Source of the DNA: Salisapilia sapeloensis
Taxonomy: Eukaryota > Oomycota > Peronosporomycetes > Peronosporales > Salisapiliaceae
Length of the DNA: 64,000 bases
Reading direction: 5' to 3'
Assembly (NCBI GenBank): GCA_023334545.1
Contig: JAADVB010000034.1
Coordinates: 1 to 64,000, forward strand
The position numbers and the translations under genes were made by a program. How positions within the stretch are numbered: the first letter of the stretch is position 1; each line of letters begins with the position of its first letter. The notes under the pieces were generated by a model. It was not told where the DNA came from and searched no databases. It worked only from the letters and a program-made list of their open reading frames with translations. Positions 1 through 10,077 of this stretch are shown in pieces.

Positions 1-186
1 ATTGACTGCATAGCAGTAATTGTTATCTGCTTTAGCTTCATAAATCACGCACAGCTCATAGTCAGAGCTGCTGCTGCACTTGCCATTACAATTCGAGGTC
101 AACGTATTTAACTCCTCGTTGCATTCAGATGTCACTTGTGTGATAGACGTTGCCAAGCAGAATAGCCATAGCAAAAAGATCCTCAT
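1..186 (-). CDS. Secreted cysteine-rich protein, 5' part only
   Basis: The reading frame starts with ATG at 186 and runs off the left edge of the window, so only about 62 codons are visible. The first 20 residues (MRIFLLWLFCLATSITQVTS) form a clear signal peptide: a basic residue, a hydrophobic core and a small-residue cleavage region. The mature part seen so far is polar and holds five cysteines in about 40 residues, as expected of an extracellular disulphide-bonded domain. I do not recognise the family. It could be an apoplastic secreted protein or the ectodomain start of a receptor-like protein. No RxLR or similar host-translocation motif is visible in the part present. Too short for the computed reading frames to list it; the signal peptide is the main support. 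Confidence 0.6.
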   Translation of the reverse strand, partial: MRIFLLWLFCLATSITQVTSECNEELNTLTSNCNGKCSSSSDYELCVIYEAKADNNYCYAVN

Positions 187-1310
187 CTTGCGCTCCAGTA
201 CGATGTTCTTAACCGCGAATTTTGCAATTACGGAATAGAAACTTGGGTGAAAAGTTGATTGAAAGGATGCGAACTAAAGGTGAAGCTGTGGACCGTGCCC
301 TGCTTGCTTGCTCGGCGGAAAATAGCCTGGATACAGATGTAGTGTTTCTCTTCTCTTGTTCTAGGACTCGCTCTTCTTTGCAGAATTCTTAATTTTGAAG
401 CCTTGATCTGCTTGATGTGTCGTCTTGTAAAGCTGCTAGCGATGAGCTTACTATTCTTCGGAGGAAAAAAGGGAATGATGCAATGGCACCATCACTTAAG
501 TAGAGACGGAGCGAAAGCTGATAAATGATACCACTGACCCCAGCTTTATCCGTCGAGAGCGATAATTACTCGCCCTTTATAGATACCTCATGAATTAGGT
601 GCTTTCAGCTCAATGACTTTAGCTTCAAGGTATACGGAGCGGTATTTGGTTACTTTGGAAACGATTAGCAATATACACAAGTAGACTGCTCATACCGCAG
701 CATGCAAAGTACAAGTTCAAGTGATAGAATATGTAAAGTAGTCGATAACATGTGATACCATGTTCGTGGAGAGCATAATCGAGGATCATCCTGAATATAT
801 CCGGCACCATTTTTAATCAGCACTAGGAATAGTTATCGATATGATACCCTGGTAATCGCCCTTTTATTGATCTTCAACAAAGCACATTTCAGAAAAGGGT
901 CTTTCGATTCTAGGCTACTTCGGCCTAACACGCCTTGCTGATGTAATTGGCATCTCGACAACTTCGCAAAGGACATGTAAATTGAAATGTTAATATAGAC
1001 CACTCGTGGTGCAACAGTCCCAAGCTCGACCATGGACATGAAGCGCCATCGACATCAGAAGTACACATGGCTTGTTACTGCATTCAACATTCGAGATGAG
1101 AAATATGCTGATCTGTTGTGGGAAGATTTCCACGGCATATGACAACACAAAATCAACAATTCGCGACGAACGCTGGTCTACTTGATCCAAGTTACCATAA
1201 GTACTATGGACGAGTGTGGCTGCTTCACTGAATACGGAATAAACGCGAACATAGCCCAAGAAAGTCGAAAAGAAATGCTTAATTCAATGTAGCGAAACAT
1301 GCATCTTTAT
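187..1310. other. Intergenic stretch, no supported gene
   Basis: About 1.1 kb between the secreted-protein start and the SRPR stop. Several short open frames exist on both strands, none longer than 90 codons. They lack recognisable motifs, and the longest (990-1259, minus) has only a TTG start. It should contain the promoter of the secreted protein at 1-186 and the 3' UTR of SRPR. I see nothing else in it. Confidence 0.5.
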
Positions 1311-3184
1311 CTACTGCAGCAAGTGGCGCAGCACCGTCTTCACGTTCAGTTTTTTCAAGTGTGTATACTTTTGTCCCGTTCCGACAAACATAATCGGCTG
1401 TCCAGTCTTGTACACCATCGACACCGCGGCTCCAACCTTGTCATCGATCGTATCGAACTTGGTCACGACGATCCCATCCACACGGTGCGGTTCCTTTCTG
1501 TCGGAGTAGTCTGCCAACGCGCGGTCGAACATAGACAGCTGATCAATACCGTCATTTCCAACTAGCGCTTCTCCGACAAATAGCACGAGATCCGGGTCGT
1601 TCGTCGATACCAACTTTGCCAACGCGCGCATCAGCGGTTCATTATTCTGCATCCGACCGGCAGTGTCAATCAGCACGCAGTCGTATCCTTCCTTGGTCGC
1701 ATGGGCAATAGCGTCCTTGGCAACGTTGGCAGGGTCCTTCGAGTACCCCTTCTCAAACAACGGGACGTCCAGCACCTTGGCATGCTGGTTCAATTGTTCC
1801 ACTGCACCAGAGCGGAAGGTATCGCATGCCGCTAGCATAACACTAATACCTTTGGACTTGAGGTAGTAGCAGACCTTCGACAGAGATGTCGACTTACCAA
1901 CGCCATTAACACCGACGAAGACGATGCTGTATGCTCTGCCCTGAGCCTTCGCGTCCAAGATCTCTCGAAGCACATCGGTCGAGCGCTTTGGCGTCAAGAT
2001 ACGAAGGAGCGCTTGCTCCAGTGCTTTACGAACGACAGTCGATACACGCGTGAAGCTCTCCAGTCGCTTGCCTTCCAAAGTAGTGATAACGGACTCGCAG
2101 AGTTCATCCGCGACTTCGGACGCGACATTCTTGCTGATCAAAAGGTTGTGCATGGGCTGCACGACAGGCTCCAAGTCCTCTCGCGCAAGGATCTTGTTAC
2201 CAGAAACAGACGTGAGGAAGTTGCCAAGCTTCGTGTTGGCAAAACCCCACGACGCGTCGTTCGAGTCGGACTCGGATGACAGTTCCTCGCTTTCCGTGTC
2301 CGATTCTTCGTCCGACCCTTCGTCCGACCCGATGTACGCCTCTCGTTTCTCACGCAATTGAGCAGCCTCTTCTTCAGCAGTAGCTTCTTTCGATCGATCG
2401 AGGTCCTCGATCTCTTTCTTGGACAGCTTCGAGTCATCCCACTTGCGCATCTCCTTTCCTTTCTTAGGCGTCTTCTCCTCCTTATTCTTCTTCTTGCCTT
2501 TACGACCAGGTCCAGTGCGCATGGTGCGACCTTTCTTACTCTTCATGGCTGCCTCACTCTCCAGCTCTTGCAGCTTATCTCGATTGTCCGAACTGCCGTC
2601 GTCATCCGATTTCTACTTGGACGTCAGGATTATGAATGTCATCGAGTAGAGGAGTATCCATACCGCTTTTTTATCAGAAGACATGGTCTTGTTGCTTCCG
2701 TTGGCTATCATGCCCTTTGCTTTACGTGATGAATCGAAGGTCTATGCAATGCATGAGCACCAAGAAGCGAATGTAGTAGAAAGTCAATACGTACACGAGG
2801 GCCCGATCGGTTGGGTTTGCCTGTATACTTGAGCTCGGTTGCACGAAGGATCTTCGCGAATTGCTGCTCATACTCGACCGGCGTCTTGCTCTGGATGGCT
2901 TCAGGGAATCGCTGGACAAAGTCCTTGCGTACTGTTTCCAGAAGCTCATCCAAGTAGAGCAATTGGAGGATCTTTTGGTAGACGACAGCAAAGACCAAGT
3001 CCAATTTGTTCTCAAATGCCCAGTGCAACGCGTAGCCACCGGTGACGTACTGCCGCTCGCCTGTGCGCTCTTCCATCAGGACACGCTGGATGAGCGATTC
3101 GACTGGGTCTCCCTGCACTTTACTCATGGATCGAGACCATAGGACAACGCCAGTCTTGGAGAAGATGATGAATTGGTCAATCAT
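1311..3184 (-). CDS. SRPR: Signal recognition particle receptor subunit alpha
   Basis: Two exons, complement(1311..2612, 2795..3184), give 563 residues. SR-alpha docks SRP-ribosome complexes at the ER membrane. The start MIDQFIIFSKTGVVLW at 3184 opens the longin-like SRX domain that binds SR-beta (about residues 1-130). A charged K/E/D-rich linker follows, and then the NG GTPase domain. Visible GTPase motifs are GVNGVGKST (P-loop), DTFRSGAVEQL, DTAGRM, the TKFD guanine-specificity motif and the closing GTGQKYTHLKKL. The 182-bp intron (2613-2794) has GTACGT at the donor and TAG at the acceptor, joins in phase 0, and is long for this window. Length is close to the 600-640 residues usual for eukaryotes. 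An upstream in-frame ATG at 3310 exists, but the homologous N terminus begins at 3184. It is divergent from the elicitin gene. Confidence 0.92.
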
Positions 3185-3504
3185 GCTGTAGTTGATGCGT
3201 GGGCGGACGTTACGAGGTACTGTCGCTTTCGATTGTTGTGATGCCCCGCTACGTGTCTGACAGGTGCATCTCTTTTTGGCAATAAATTCGAATAAGATTT
3301 TAGCAGCCAATCAGTATGAAGGGAAAATATTCAACTAACTTGTTGATTGGCTGCTTGAAATGCATATGTTTAGAGAGACAGTGGATTTGAGCCGAAGCTA
3401 TCTTTCTATTGCAGTCACTACCGTCGAAAACACTTGGTTTATGTATGTCGCTATCGTTTCATACTACCGTCCGAACCCAGTCAGAATACAATCTGACTAG
3501 CAGC
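3185..3504. promoter_or_regulatory. Divergent promoter between SRPR and elicitin
   Basis: These 320 bp separate the two start codons. A 12-bp perfect inverted repeat (3302-3313 and 3344-3355) places one CCAAT box on each strand, the typical target of the heterotrimeric NF-Y/HAP factor in eukaryotes. No obvious TATA box was seen. Assignment as a shared promoter rests on position and the paired boxes; transcription start sites are unknown. Confidence 0.6.
3302..3355. repeat. 12-bp perfect inverted repeat with CCAAT boxes
   Basis: The left arm AGCAGCCAATCA at 3302-3313 and the right arm TGATTGGCTGCT at 3344-3355 are exact reverse complements, separated by 30 bp of A/T-rich sequence. Each arm contains CCAAT, in opposite orientations. 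It lies in the divergent promoter, about 118 bp upstream of the SRPR start and 150 bp upstream of the elicitin start. Confidence 0.85.
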
Positions 3505-4293
3505 ATGAAGACGTTCCTGCTCGCCCTCGCTTCTCTCGTCGCGGTAGCATCCGCTCAAGCTACCGGAGGTGCCCAAGGTGACTCAGCCGTCGTGGTTAAC
3601 CCAGGTAGCCAAGGTGCTTCTGGTGCTCAGGCACCTACAGACCCTAAAGATGCACCAGGTGCCGTAGATGCATCGGGCGCCTCTGGTGTAGGTTCTTTCA
3701 ATGCCTCCGGTGCCTTAGGCTCCTCAGTTTACTGGGAAAGCCTACCACCTTCTGCTCCTTCCGCCGTTGCGGACACGCCTGCTTGCACTCCAGACCAGTT
3801 GGACGCCGCAAGCCAAATCCAGACGACGACGGCGCGTGCTACAACCTGTGAAAAGACCTACGAACTTGACAACATGCTCCAAGTGAATAACACGGAGGTT
3901 CTCCGGAAGATGTGCGATGACACGAATTGCATGTTGGCGACCAAGTACTTGTATAAAAACTTGCCTCCTTGCCGTTATTTTGATCTGGCCTTCCCGGAAG
4001 CTGCCAAGTTGATTCTAGGCTTTTGTGGTGAAAGCGTTGACGGTGACGCATCTACTAGTTCCAATAGCTCCAGTCAGTCGTCCGCTGGCGTCGACGATGG
4101 TAGCTTTACTGGCGACTCGGCTACCCTCGGAAGCGATGGCTCTGGTCCAACGAGCGGATTCGCTGGTATCGGCAACGACAAATCGTCTAGCTCGAGTCCA
4201 AGCGACAGTGGAAGTGGTTCGGATGCTGCAACTAGCGTATCCTTCTCGACAGTCGCAGCTACGATAGTCCTGCTGCTATCTTTCGTATACTAA
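3505..4293 (+). CDS. Elicitin-like protein, secreted, probably GPI-anchored
   Basis: The 262-residue product starts at MKTFLLALASLVAVASAQ, a signal peptide cleaved near residue 18; an upstream in-frame ATG at 3409 would bury this peptide. A Gly/Ala/Ser-rich linker of about 75 residues comes next. The elicitin fold runs from CTPDQ to GFCGE and contains the six expected cysteines (CTP, TTC, KMC, TNC, PPC, GFC). Elicitins bind sterols, which sterol-auxotrophic oomycetes must take up, and classical members are recognised by plants. The domain is followed by a Ser/Gly-rich stalk and a C-terminal hydrophobic tail after Asp/Ala/Ala/Thr. That is the usual layout of a GPI-anchor signal in elicitin-like proteins. 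The low-complexity linker before the domain is unusual, since most members place the domain directly after the signal peptide. Single exon. Confidence 0.9.
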   Translation: MKTFLLALASLVAVASAQATGGAQGDSAVVVNPGSQGASGAQAPTDPKDAPGAVDASGASGVGSFNASGALGSSVYWESLPPSAPSAVADTPACTPDQLDAASQIQTTTARATTCEKTYELDNMLQVNNTEVLRKMCDDTNCMLATKYLYKNLPPCRYFDLAFPEAAKLILGFCGESVDGDASTSSNSSSQSSAGVDDGSFTGDSATLGSDGSGPTSGFAGIGNDKSSSSSPSDSGSGSDAATSVSFSTVAATIVLLLSFVY

Positions 4294-4350
4294 ACATCAA
4301 AGATGTCTTCTTTGGACCTTTTAAGCGACTACTTGTTCCGTATACTTGTT

Positions 4351-6156
4351 CTAAGCTTCTGCCTCTTCATCGCGCAAAAGCTCTTCTGCAAACTCCAACG
4401 CATCTAACGCAGACGGTCTCTCCTCTGGTGTCGTATGTAGCATATCTCGGATAAAGTCACAGAATTCAACCGTGTAGGAAGCATTTCGGAACCATACAAG
4501 TCCCTTTTTCTCCGGCGGGAACGGGACACGACCGTTTAGGCATGCTAACTTCATAAATCCTTCCGTCGGGTGTTCAAACGGAGTGTTCCCGAAGGCCATG
4601 GCGTAGAGGATACAACCCATAGACCACACATCACTCTGCCCATCCAACACGACATCCTTGCTATCGAATAGTTCCGGAGCACGGTAACTGATGGTCGTAC
4701 TCTCTTCACCTCCATTCATGCTGGCATTGGATTCCATTGGAGCGACACTACCAAAGTCGGTGATGACAGCACTGTAGTTCAAATACTCGTCTCGATACTT
4801 TTGCTCTTCCGACTTGAGCATAATGTTATGTAGCTTCAAGTCACGATGACAAAGGCCTGCTCGATGCATCGCAACGACGCCGGCGCAGATGCCACGGAAC
4901 AAGTGCAGACAGACGCGTTGGTTGAATGGCCACAAGGGAGAGGACGAGTGCACGGCGTTCTCAACTGCCGTTGCGACGCTCCCTTTTTCAATAAATGGCA
5001 GGAGGAAGTGGACATCCATGCGTTGTGCCGATTCTTCCTGCGCGAAATCTACCAAAGGCATGATATTCGGATGCTGAAGAGAACGAAAAACATGCAACTC
5101 GGTCTGGATCATAGTAGCTACTTCTTCCGACTGGCAAAGGACGCGTTTCAAGGCGAATACTTCTCCGCTATTAGCTTCTCGGACCAGGAAGACCTGAGCA
5201 TAGGCTCCGTCTGCCAAGTGTCGAACGACTTGGAACGTCATGCCGTTCACCTGGAAAGAATATGGCGCTTTCGTGGATCCACTGATCGAAGAACTGATGG
5301 ACGAAAGGAGCGTGCCACCCCACTTTCGAGCCTTTTTAGCTGTCTCCGTCGCTGCTTTCCGAGCATCTTCACTCGATACTTTCTTTGCTAGGCCGTACGC
5401 GGTTTCTGTCTGTTTCCAGATAAAGTTTTGAGCATCTTTCGCAGCAGTGGACCATTCGGAAGCACTCCGAGCGTTCCGATTGTTAGCTTCTTGAGAGGGC
5501 CAGTTTTGAGCGTATGCGTTCTGGTAATTTGGATGATCTTGCTTGGCGGATGCTCGCCGTTCTTTTCGATTTGCCTTTTTATCCTTGCGAACTGTTATTG
5601 GAATGTAAGTAAAGTCCTGATACATATGAGATTAATCAGCGTACTTGATGAGCTTGCCTCGTAGGAGGGTGTCTGCTCTGGTGGCTGGTACTGTTGGTTA
5701 TATTTCGGCTCAGTTTCAACGCTTTGAGGGGAATAAACAGCACGCTTCACAGGTGCTTGTTCAGGGACGTCATCCTGTTTCGTATGACCTAAAGCTGCAG
5801 TTTGTACATGTCAAAGGATATACGACGAAATAGTTGCTGATCAATATACCGAGAGGAGTAATTTTCGCAACAATCTTGCGTTGCCAGGTTGGTATGACAG
5901 AATATGGGGACACGATATCTACATAAAAGCCGTCTTGGTTGCGAAATGCAAAATGGAACGATCCATCAAGAGGAAAAGCTCGATCAACGTCTCGCAAGCA
6001 GATGCCCCTCCCTTCATCATATTCGAGGAGAAAAGCATTCCATTGATTTTCAGGCTCTCGAGAGGTATTGCTGCTATCGATGACCTCTGTAGGCTCACCC
6101 ACGAGCGAGTACAGCACGAAACACTGATGCATACGTCCCTCCGATCCGTTTTTCAT
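4351..6156 (-). CDS. Protein kinase (NAK/STK16-like) with N-terminal DIX-like domain
   Basis: Three exons, complement(4351..5591, 5645..5788, 5850..6156), join cleanly over introns of 53 and 61 bp to give 563 residues. Residues about 10-100 resemble a DIX domain: CFVLYSLVGEPT near the start, RAFPLDGSFHFAF in the middle and KIVAKI at the end, the pattern of DIX beta strands. A Pro/Gln/Ser-rich basic linker leads to a Ser/Thr kinase domain from about residue 262. The catalytic lysine is in VFALKRV (about 299), followed by HRDLKLHNIML (about 399), DFGSVAPM (about 429), APE and DVWSMGCI. The HRDLKLHN loop and the long insert before DFG resemble the NAK/GAK/STK16 group linked to endocytic traffic. 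The DIX assignment is from pattern only. Both splice joins keep frame and remove stops, which supports one gene. The protein ends DEEAEA. Confidence 0.75.
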
Positions 6157-6310
6157 TTCGATTTGACTTTTATTGTCAGCGCCCAGATGGCTGTTTTTAT
6201 CCTTTATGCGATGTACATATATCTTATACTTCTTTTATCTCACATTTTAGATTATTACATTAGAAAGACTTAAACATACACCTTTAAAGATAAAGAATTT
6301 AAGAGCTTTC

Positions 6311-7687
6311 TTATAAATGAATTTCATTGAGATTCTCGTAGTCTCTAGGAGTCATAACTGGCGAAAAGCTGCCTATGGATGAAGGGCTGTTGATATCGTC
6401 GTATCCGATAGGAGATGGTGGGATTGTGATGGATAGCGATCGATACCGTTTTGGAATGGTACTTTGTCTCGCTCGTGATTGTCTTCGTAAACCTTTGTTA
6501 ATAATAAATGCTCCTGGATGTTGCACGCTTGCGGCGTGATTCTTTACTATATGTTTCTTATCAATTGATCTGATGTACGTTGCATTCTTTGGTGGTTTGA
6601 TTGTTGGTGATGCAATTATCGAGTCCAACATCGCTTCAAATCTGCCAGAATTGACACCTTGTTTATCAACACTTCTAGCATCCATTGACACGGAGGAGAG
6701 ACACTCCACGAAAGCTTTTATACTGTGTAGATGGCCCTGTTTGGTACTCGGAAAATCTTCCAGAACTATTTCCATGAGGTTCAGGAACCGGCATCGGGTG
6801 ACGAGTTCCTTCGGTTTCGTGTACGAGAATGCAGCAGTGAGCAATTCGGCTATCTCTCCCGGAAGATCACTAACGGGAATTTTTTCATACATAATCCCGT
6901 GTTTTTCATTGGTGTCATCATTTCTGATGTAGGACGCATCTTGGATACTCTGGAGCGTGTCGAAAAGAGCTTGAAGTAACCTACTTTGATCCGCCACCCA
7001 GGTTTCTTGTGATGTATGTTGACAGCCATACAAAGAACTACTATCGAAACTGTATTCATTCGGATTTTCATTCGGTAGATGCTTGGTATCCGATGTAACC
7101 GCCTCCTTTTTGTTAACTTTCTCACGAATATACTCTGACAACTGAAGAAAGTTTTCATTGTTCAGTTTGTGTTTGGCAGCAAATATCGCTGCAGCGGATT
7201 CAGGCGTATCTGTTGAGCGAATGGCGATGGTATGCATCTGCTCGGTGACCAAAACAACGTCCACATTGAATGTAGGTGACTCTACTTCAGAAACCTGCTC
7301 GTTCTGCGCATTACCACGCTTGAATGTATGACCATCGGTGTTAGGTTCCAAAAGTAGTGATGCGTCATTCAAGCGAGGCTTATCAAACGTCGAAGGTGAA
7401 ATTTGGTACCCCACAGCTTTAGACACATCGTTATAGAAGATCTTGTTTCGAATTTTACCTTCCATGACAAGTCTTTCCGCTTTTCGAATAGCGTTATTGA
7501 TTTCTTCGTCAATACCTTTGGTACCAGCATATATAGTGAGCTCCCCAGTTCCTTCTTGGAGCGATTCAGGTAGATTGTAATCAGTTCCTGGTTTAACATC
7601 ATTTTGCTCTATATCGAAAAGACAGTCACTTGAAGAGGCAAGTTCATTCCGAACTCCACCGGCATTTCCATTCACTTGCTTTTTCAT
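6311..7687 (-). CDS. Hypothetical protein, no recognised domain
   Basis: An open frame of about 458 residues from the first ATG (MKKQVNGNAGG) at 7687; the frame stays open to 7750 without an earlier ATG. The product is polar, rich in Ser, Asn and Glu, with a moderately helical middle (LLQALFDTLQSIQDASY, GEIAELLTAAFSY) and a basic Ser/Pro-rich C terminus. There is no signal peptide, membrane segment or catalytic motif that I can name. Upstream, TACAG at about 7700 could be a splice acceptor for a 5' exon with donor GTAAGT near 7775. The sequence before that donor stays open for about 35 codons but has no ATG, so an extra N-terminal exon is possible but not proven. Codon use looks like neighbouring genes, so I regard it as a real lineage-specific gene. 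Confidence 0.6.
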   Translation of the reverse strand: MKKQVNGNAGGVRNELASSSDCLFDIEQNDVKPGTDYNLPESLQEGTGELTIYAGTKGIDEEINNAIRKAERLVMEGKIRNKIFYNDVSKAVGYQISPSTFDKPRLNDASLLLEPNTDGHTFKRGNAQNEQVSEVESPTFNVDVVLVTEQMHTIAIRSTDTPESAAAIFAAKHKLNNENFLQLSEYIREKVNKKEAVTSDTKHLPNENPNEYSFDSSSLYGCQHTSQETWVADQSRLLQALFDTLQSIQDASYIRNDDTNEKHGIMYEKIPVSDLPGEIAELLTAAFSYTKPKELVTRCRFLNLMEIVLEDFPSTKQGHLHSIKAFVECLSSVSMDARSVDKQGVNSGRFEAMLDSIIASPTIKPPKNATYIRSIDKKHIVKNHAASVQHPGAFIINKGLRRQSRARQSTIPKRYRSLSITIPPSPIGYDDINSPSSIGSFSPVMTPRDYENLNEIHL

Positions 7688-8150
7688 TGGTGATACTTTG
7701 GAAGGTAAGCAAGACTGTATAATAGTTTGGGGTGAAGGCCGATATCTCACAAGTACGCATTTTAACTGTTAACTTACTCGATCTCTGTCCGAAATGCTAC
7801 TTCGTGCTGGATATAAAGCTAAAATTTGATTTGGAAGAGGACTTGTACTTGTACAACTACAAGCTTGAATTGAAGCATTCTCTGGAAATTGAGTAAATAT
7901 AGTTGCAAGTTAATTTTGAAAGATACCTTTGGTATTGCTTGAAAGTCAGCAATAAAGTAGAGTTACTTCCTACTTCACGGGAGGAACTAATTGTTGAACG
8001 ATTCGCATTCTTCGTTGTCTTTGATTGATGGATTAGTTATCCAAATTTAGAAATAGATCTGATGCCACTGCAGACTTTATCGATGAAACTCCAACCTATT
8101 CGGATCCGACGAGGCTCATTCGTGAGAATTGAAGCAAGGCGTCGTTAATA
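7688..8150. other. Intergenic, possible 5' exon and divergent promoter
   Basis: This lies between the hypothetical gene (minus) and the small membrane protein (plus). It may contain a 5' exon of the hypothetical gene around 7775-7880 (minus), where a frame is open up to a GTAAGT donor. The rest is A/T-rich and should be a divergent promoter. Confidence 0.35.
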
Positions 8151-8596
8151 ATGACTCAAATGCCGGAACAAGGGTATTCCGATTACTTGAATTTCATTCA
8201 GCATATTGTTGGCACCTTCTTTGACAAGGTACATTACCTCGTGTCTTCTGTCCTGTATCGCCCCTTACCGGTTATGTCAAATGCTAGTATTCCATGAATG
8301 ACATACTTCTCATCTCGTACAACCGAGGTGGCCTACTTCCAGCTAGCATCGGATACATCCTGGGCGCGTGCATCTTCATATGGCTTCAATTTACTTCACC
8401 ATCAAAATCACTTATGAGAGCGCTTGTGCCAGCTTTAGTCAGCCTATGGTTATCCTTGACCTCTGTCGCTATTTCGTGGCAAGAGCAAACAATTTTGGGT
8501 GTAGCTGTGGCTGTTGGTGTCTTTTGCTCTTACTTGCACTGGAGATGTTTTCAATTGATCCGTCAGGAACTCAGGGAACCGACTAAGTTAGATTAA
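8151..8596 (+). CDS. Small membrane protein, three predicted helices
   Basis: Two exons, join(8151..8228, 8288..8596), with a 59-bp phase-0 intron (GTACAT...TAG) give 128 residues. The N terminus MTQMPEQGYSDYLNFI precedes a short helix. Three strongly hydrophobic segments follow: about 45-65 (PASIGYILGACIFIWLQF), 75-95 (ALVPALVSLWLSLTSVAIS) and 100-118 (ILGVAVAVGVFCSYLHW). The tail is polar (QLIRQELREPTKLD). No known family is recognised; size and layout suit a small organelle or ER membrane protein. Without the first exon the protein would begin at MNDILLIS inside a shorter frame. The upstream exon keeps frame and adds an ATG, so I prefer the spliced form. Its end converges on the TrmO-like gene, 28 bp away. 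Confidence 0.6.
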
Positions 8597-8624
8597 TGAA
8601 TATCATCGAACGTGACAAGCTTTC

Positions 8625-9750
8625 TTAGGGAACTCGACTGATCGATACGATGTCGACAGTGAGTTTTTGTACATTTTCGTTTGCTTTTAAACTATCTACA
8701 TGCTCTCCGTGGATGCTTTGACGAACGACGTACTTGACAATGGTATTGTCGAAAGAGAGCTCATTCACCCTTTCGGACAGCATCCTCTTTGTCTGATCTT
8801 TGCTCCGTACGTCCACTTGCAGCACTTGTTCAATCGCACGCATCATTTCAAAAGCTTTGTTCTTGTAATGCTTTGAAGAACTAGCTAGCTCCAGTATCCT
8901 CTCTTGAAGTTCAGGTGTCTGCCAACCTACGTGAACGACAGGCTGGGCAATAGCAACCCACTTTGCTACTTGTGCATCCGGTAGTGAATCGTAAGATGGT
9001 ACATATGGCTTTATATCTACAACGGGTGTATCTGTGACCAGATCAACTCCCGATATATACAGCCTGGACTTGTCCACTCGTTCGATCTTTGCCAAAGTGA
9101 TACCAACAGGATTGGGTCGATGAGGCGACCTCGTTGCGAATATACCGACACGCTGCTTTAACATCGGCGGGGATATTTTGGCACGAAACGTGTGGCGATG
9201 ACTATCGGACCGTAGTCCTTGATGCGCTCGAGCATTCTTCCCATTTGTGTTAGCGTGGAAAATGAACGTGATCCAAACGTAGCTAAACTCTTCAAGTCCG
9301 TCTAACGTGTCTGGTGATATACTTCGATCAAAGTCAATATAGGCCTGCGTCGATGGAGCCAAAAGTCCTTGACGTGGTGTCCCTAAGCAGGTTTGGAAAC
9401 AAGACTGAATCGTTCCAATTGCCTGGATAAAGTGACCACGAGTAGTGTCCAGTCGCTCTTGCATGAGCTGCCTTAACTCTTTTTCAGTGCTGACCCTCCC
9501 TTTCCTCTCTTCCAACCGCAGTCTCTCTTTATAGTCCAAAGCATCTTGCAATGTCTACATCGCAATGATAAGTGGATCACATGTGCGCCATGCAGACATC
9601 ATACCTCGATAAATTCTATACCTGCATTTCTTGGAGCATCGCATTGCACCTTGCATCTGAATTCCTCTTGCAATACACCCAGACACAAGCGAAGACGACG
9701 GTGTTGAGGACGCCGATCGCAATGGCCTCGAGTGGCTTCACGCTGGTCAT
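8625..9750 (-). CDS. TRMO: TrmO-like (TsaA/YaeB) tRNA methyltransferase, membrane-anchored
   Basis: Two exons, complement(8625..9554, 9622..9750), with a 67-bp phase-0 intron give 352 residues. TrmO uses S-adenosylmethionine to methylate t6A37 in some tRNAs. The TsaA beta-barrel begins at FIQAIGTIQSCF (about residue 75). Family motifs present are RQG, LDGLEEFSYVW, RVGIFATRSPHRPNPVG and SGVDLVTDTPVVDIKPY. Exon 1 adds a single hydrophobic segment AIAIGVLNTVVFACVWVYCK (about residues 10-29) followed by a coiled-coil stretch up to residue 74. Vertebrate and bacterial TrmO lack such a helix in front, so the enzyme may sit on a membrane, or the segment may act as an organelle-targeting signal. The catalytic region looks intact. 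Confidence 0.85.
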
Positions 9751-10077
9751 ACTCGGATGCTGGTGACCGTTAGAAACAAATTATACTGTCATTCATGGTA
9801 GGCTGCTAGAGCTCGATGAGGCCGATCAGTACTTGCTGCCTAGACAAAGGTACCTGTGCGCTTAAAATACTAGTAGAATTAATAAAGAGATGGATAAACG
9901 ATGGTAGTTGGTATGTCCATATAGTCTTGTGTCTATCTCATGCATTTCTAGCTCAAGACACGTATCATGTTGGGCAGTTCACTACGATATATGCACGACC
10001 TTCGACATCACTAGGCCTTATACCTCTAAGCCGTTCTCATCCATATCTCTTTATACCGTCCAACTGTCGCTCTCTTC
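9751..10077. other. Intergenic, upstream of the TrmO-like gene
   Basis: About 330 bp between the TrmO-like start (minus) and the stop of the TPR gene (minus). It should hold the TrmO-like promoter and the TPR gene's 3' UTR. Open frames on the plus strand here (up to 93 codons) have no recognisable content. Confidence 0.4.

Noticed and set aside
990-1259. 89-codon minus-strand frame in the first gap
   Set aside because: It has no ATG at its start and no recognisable content.
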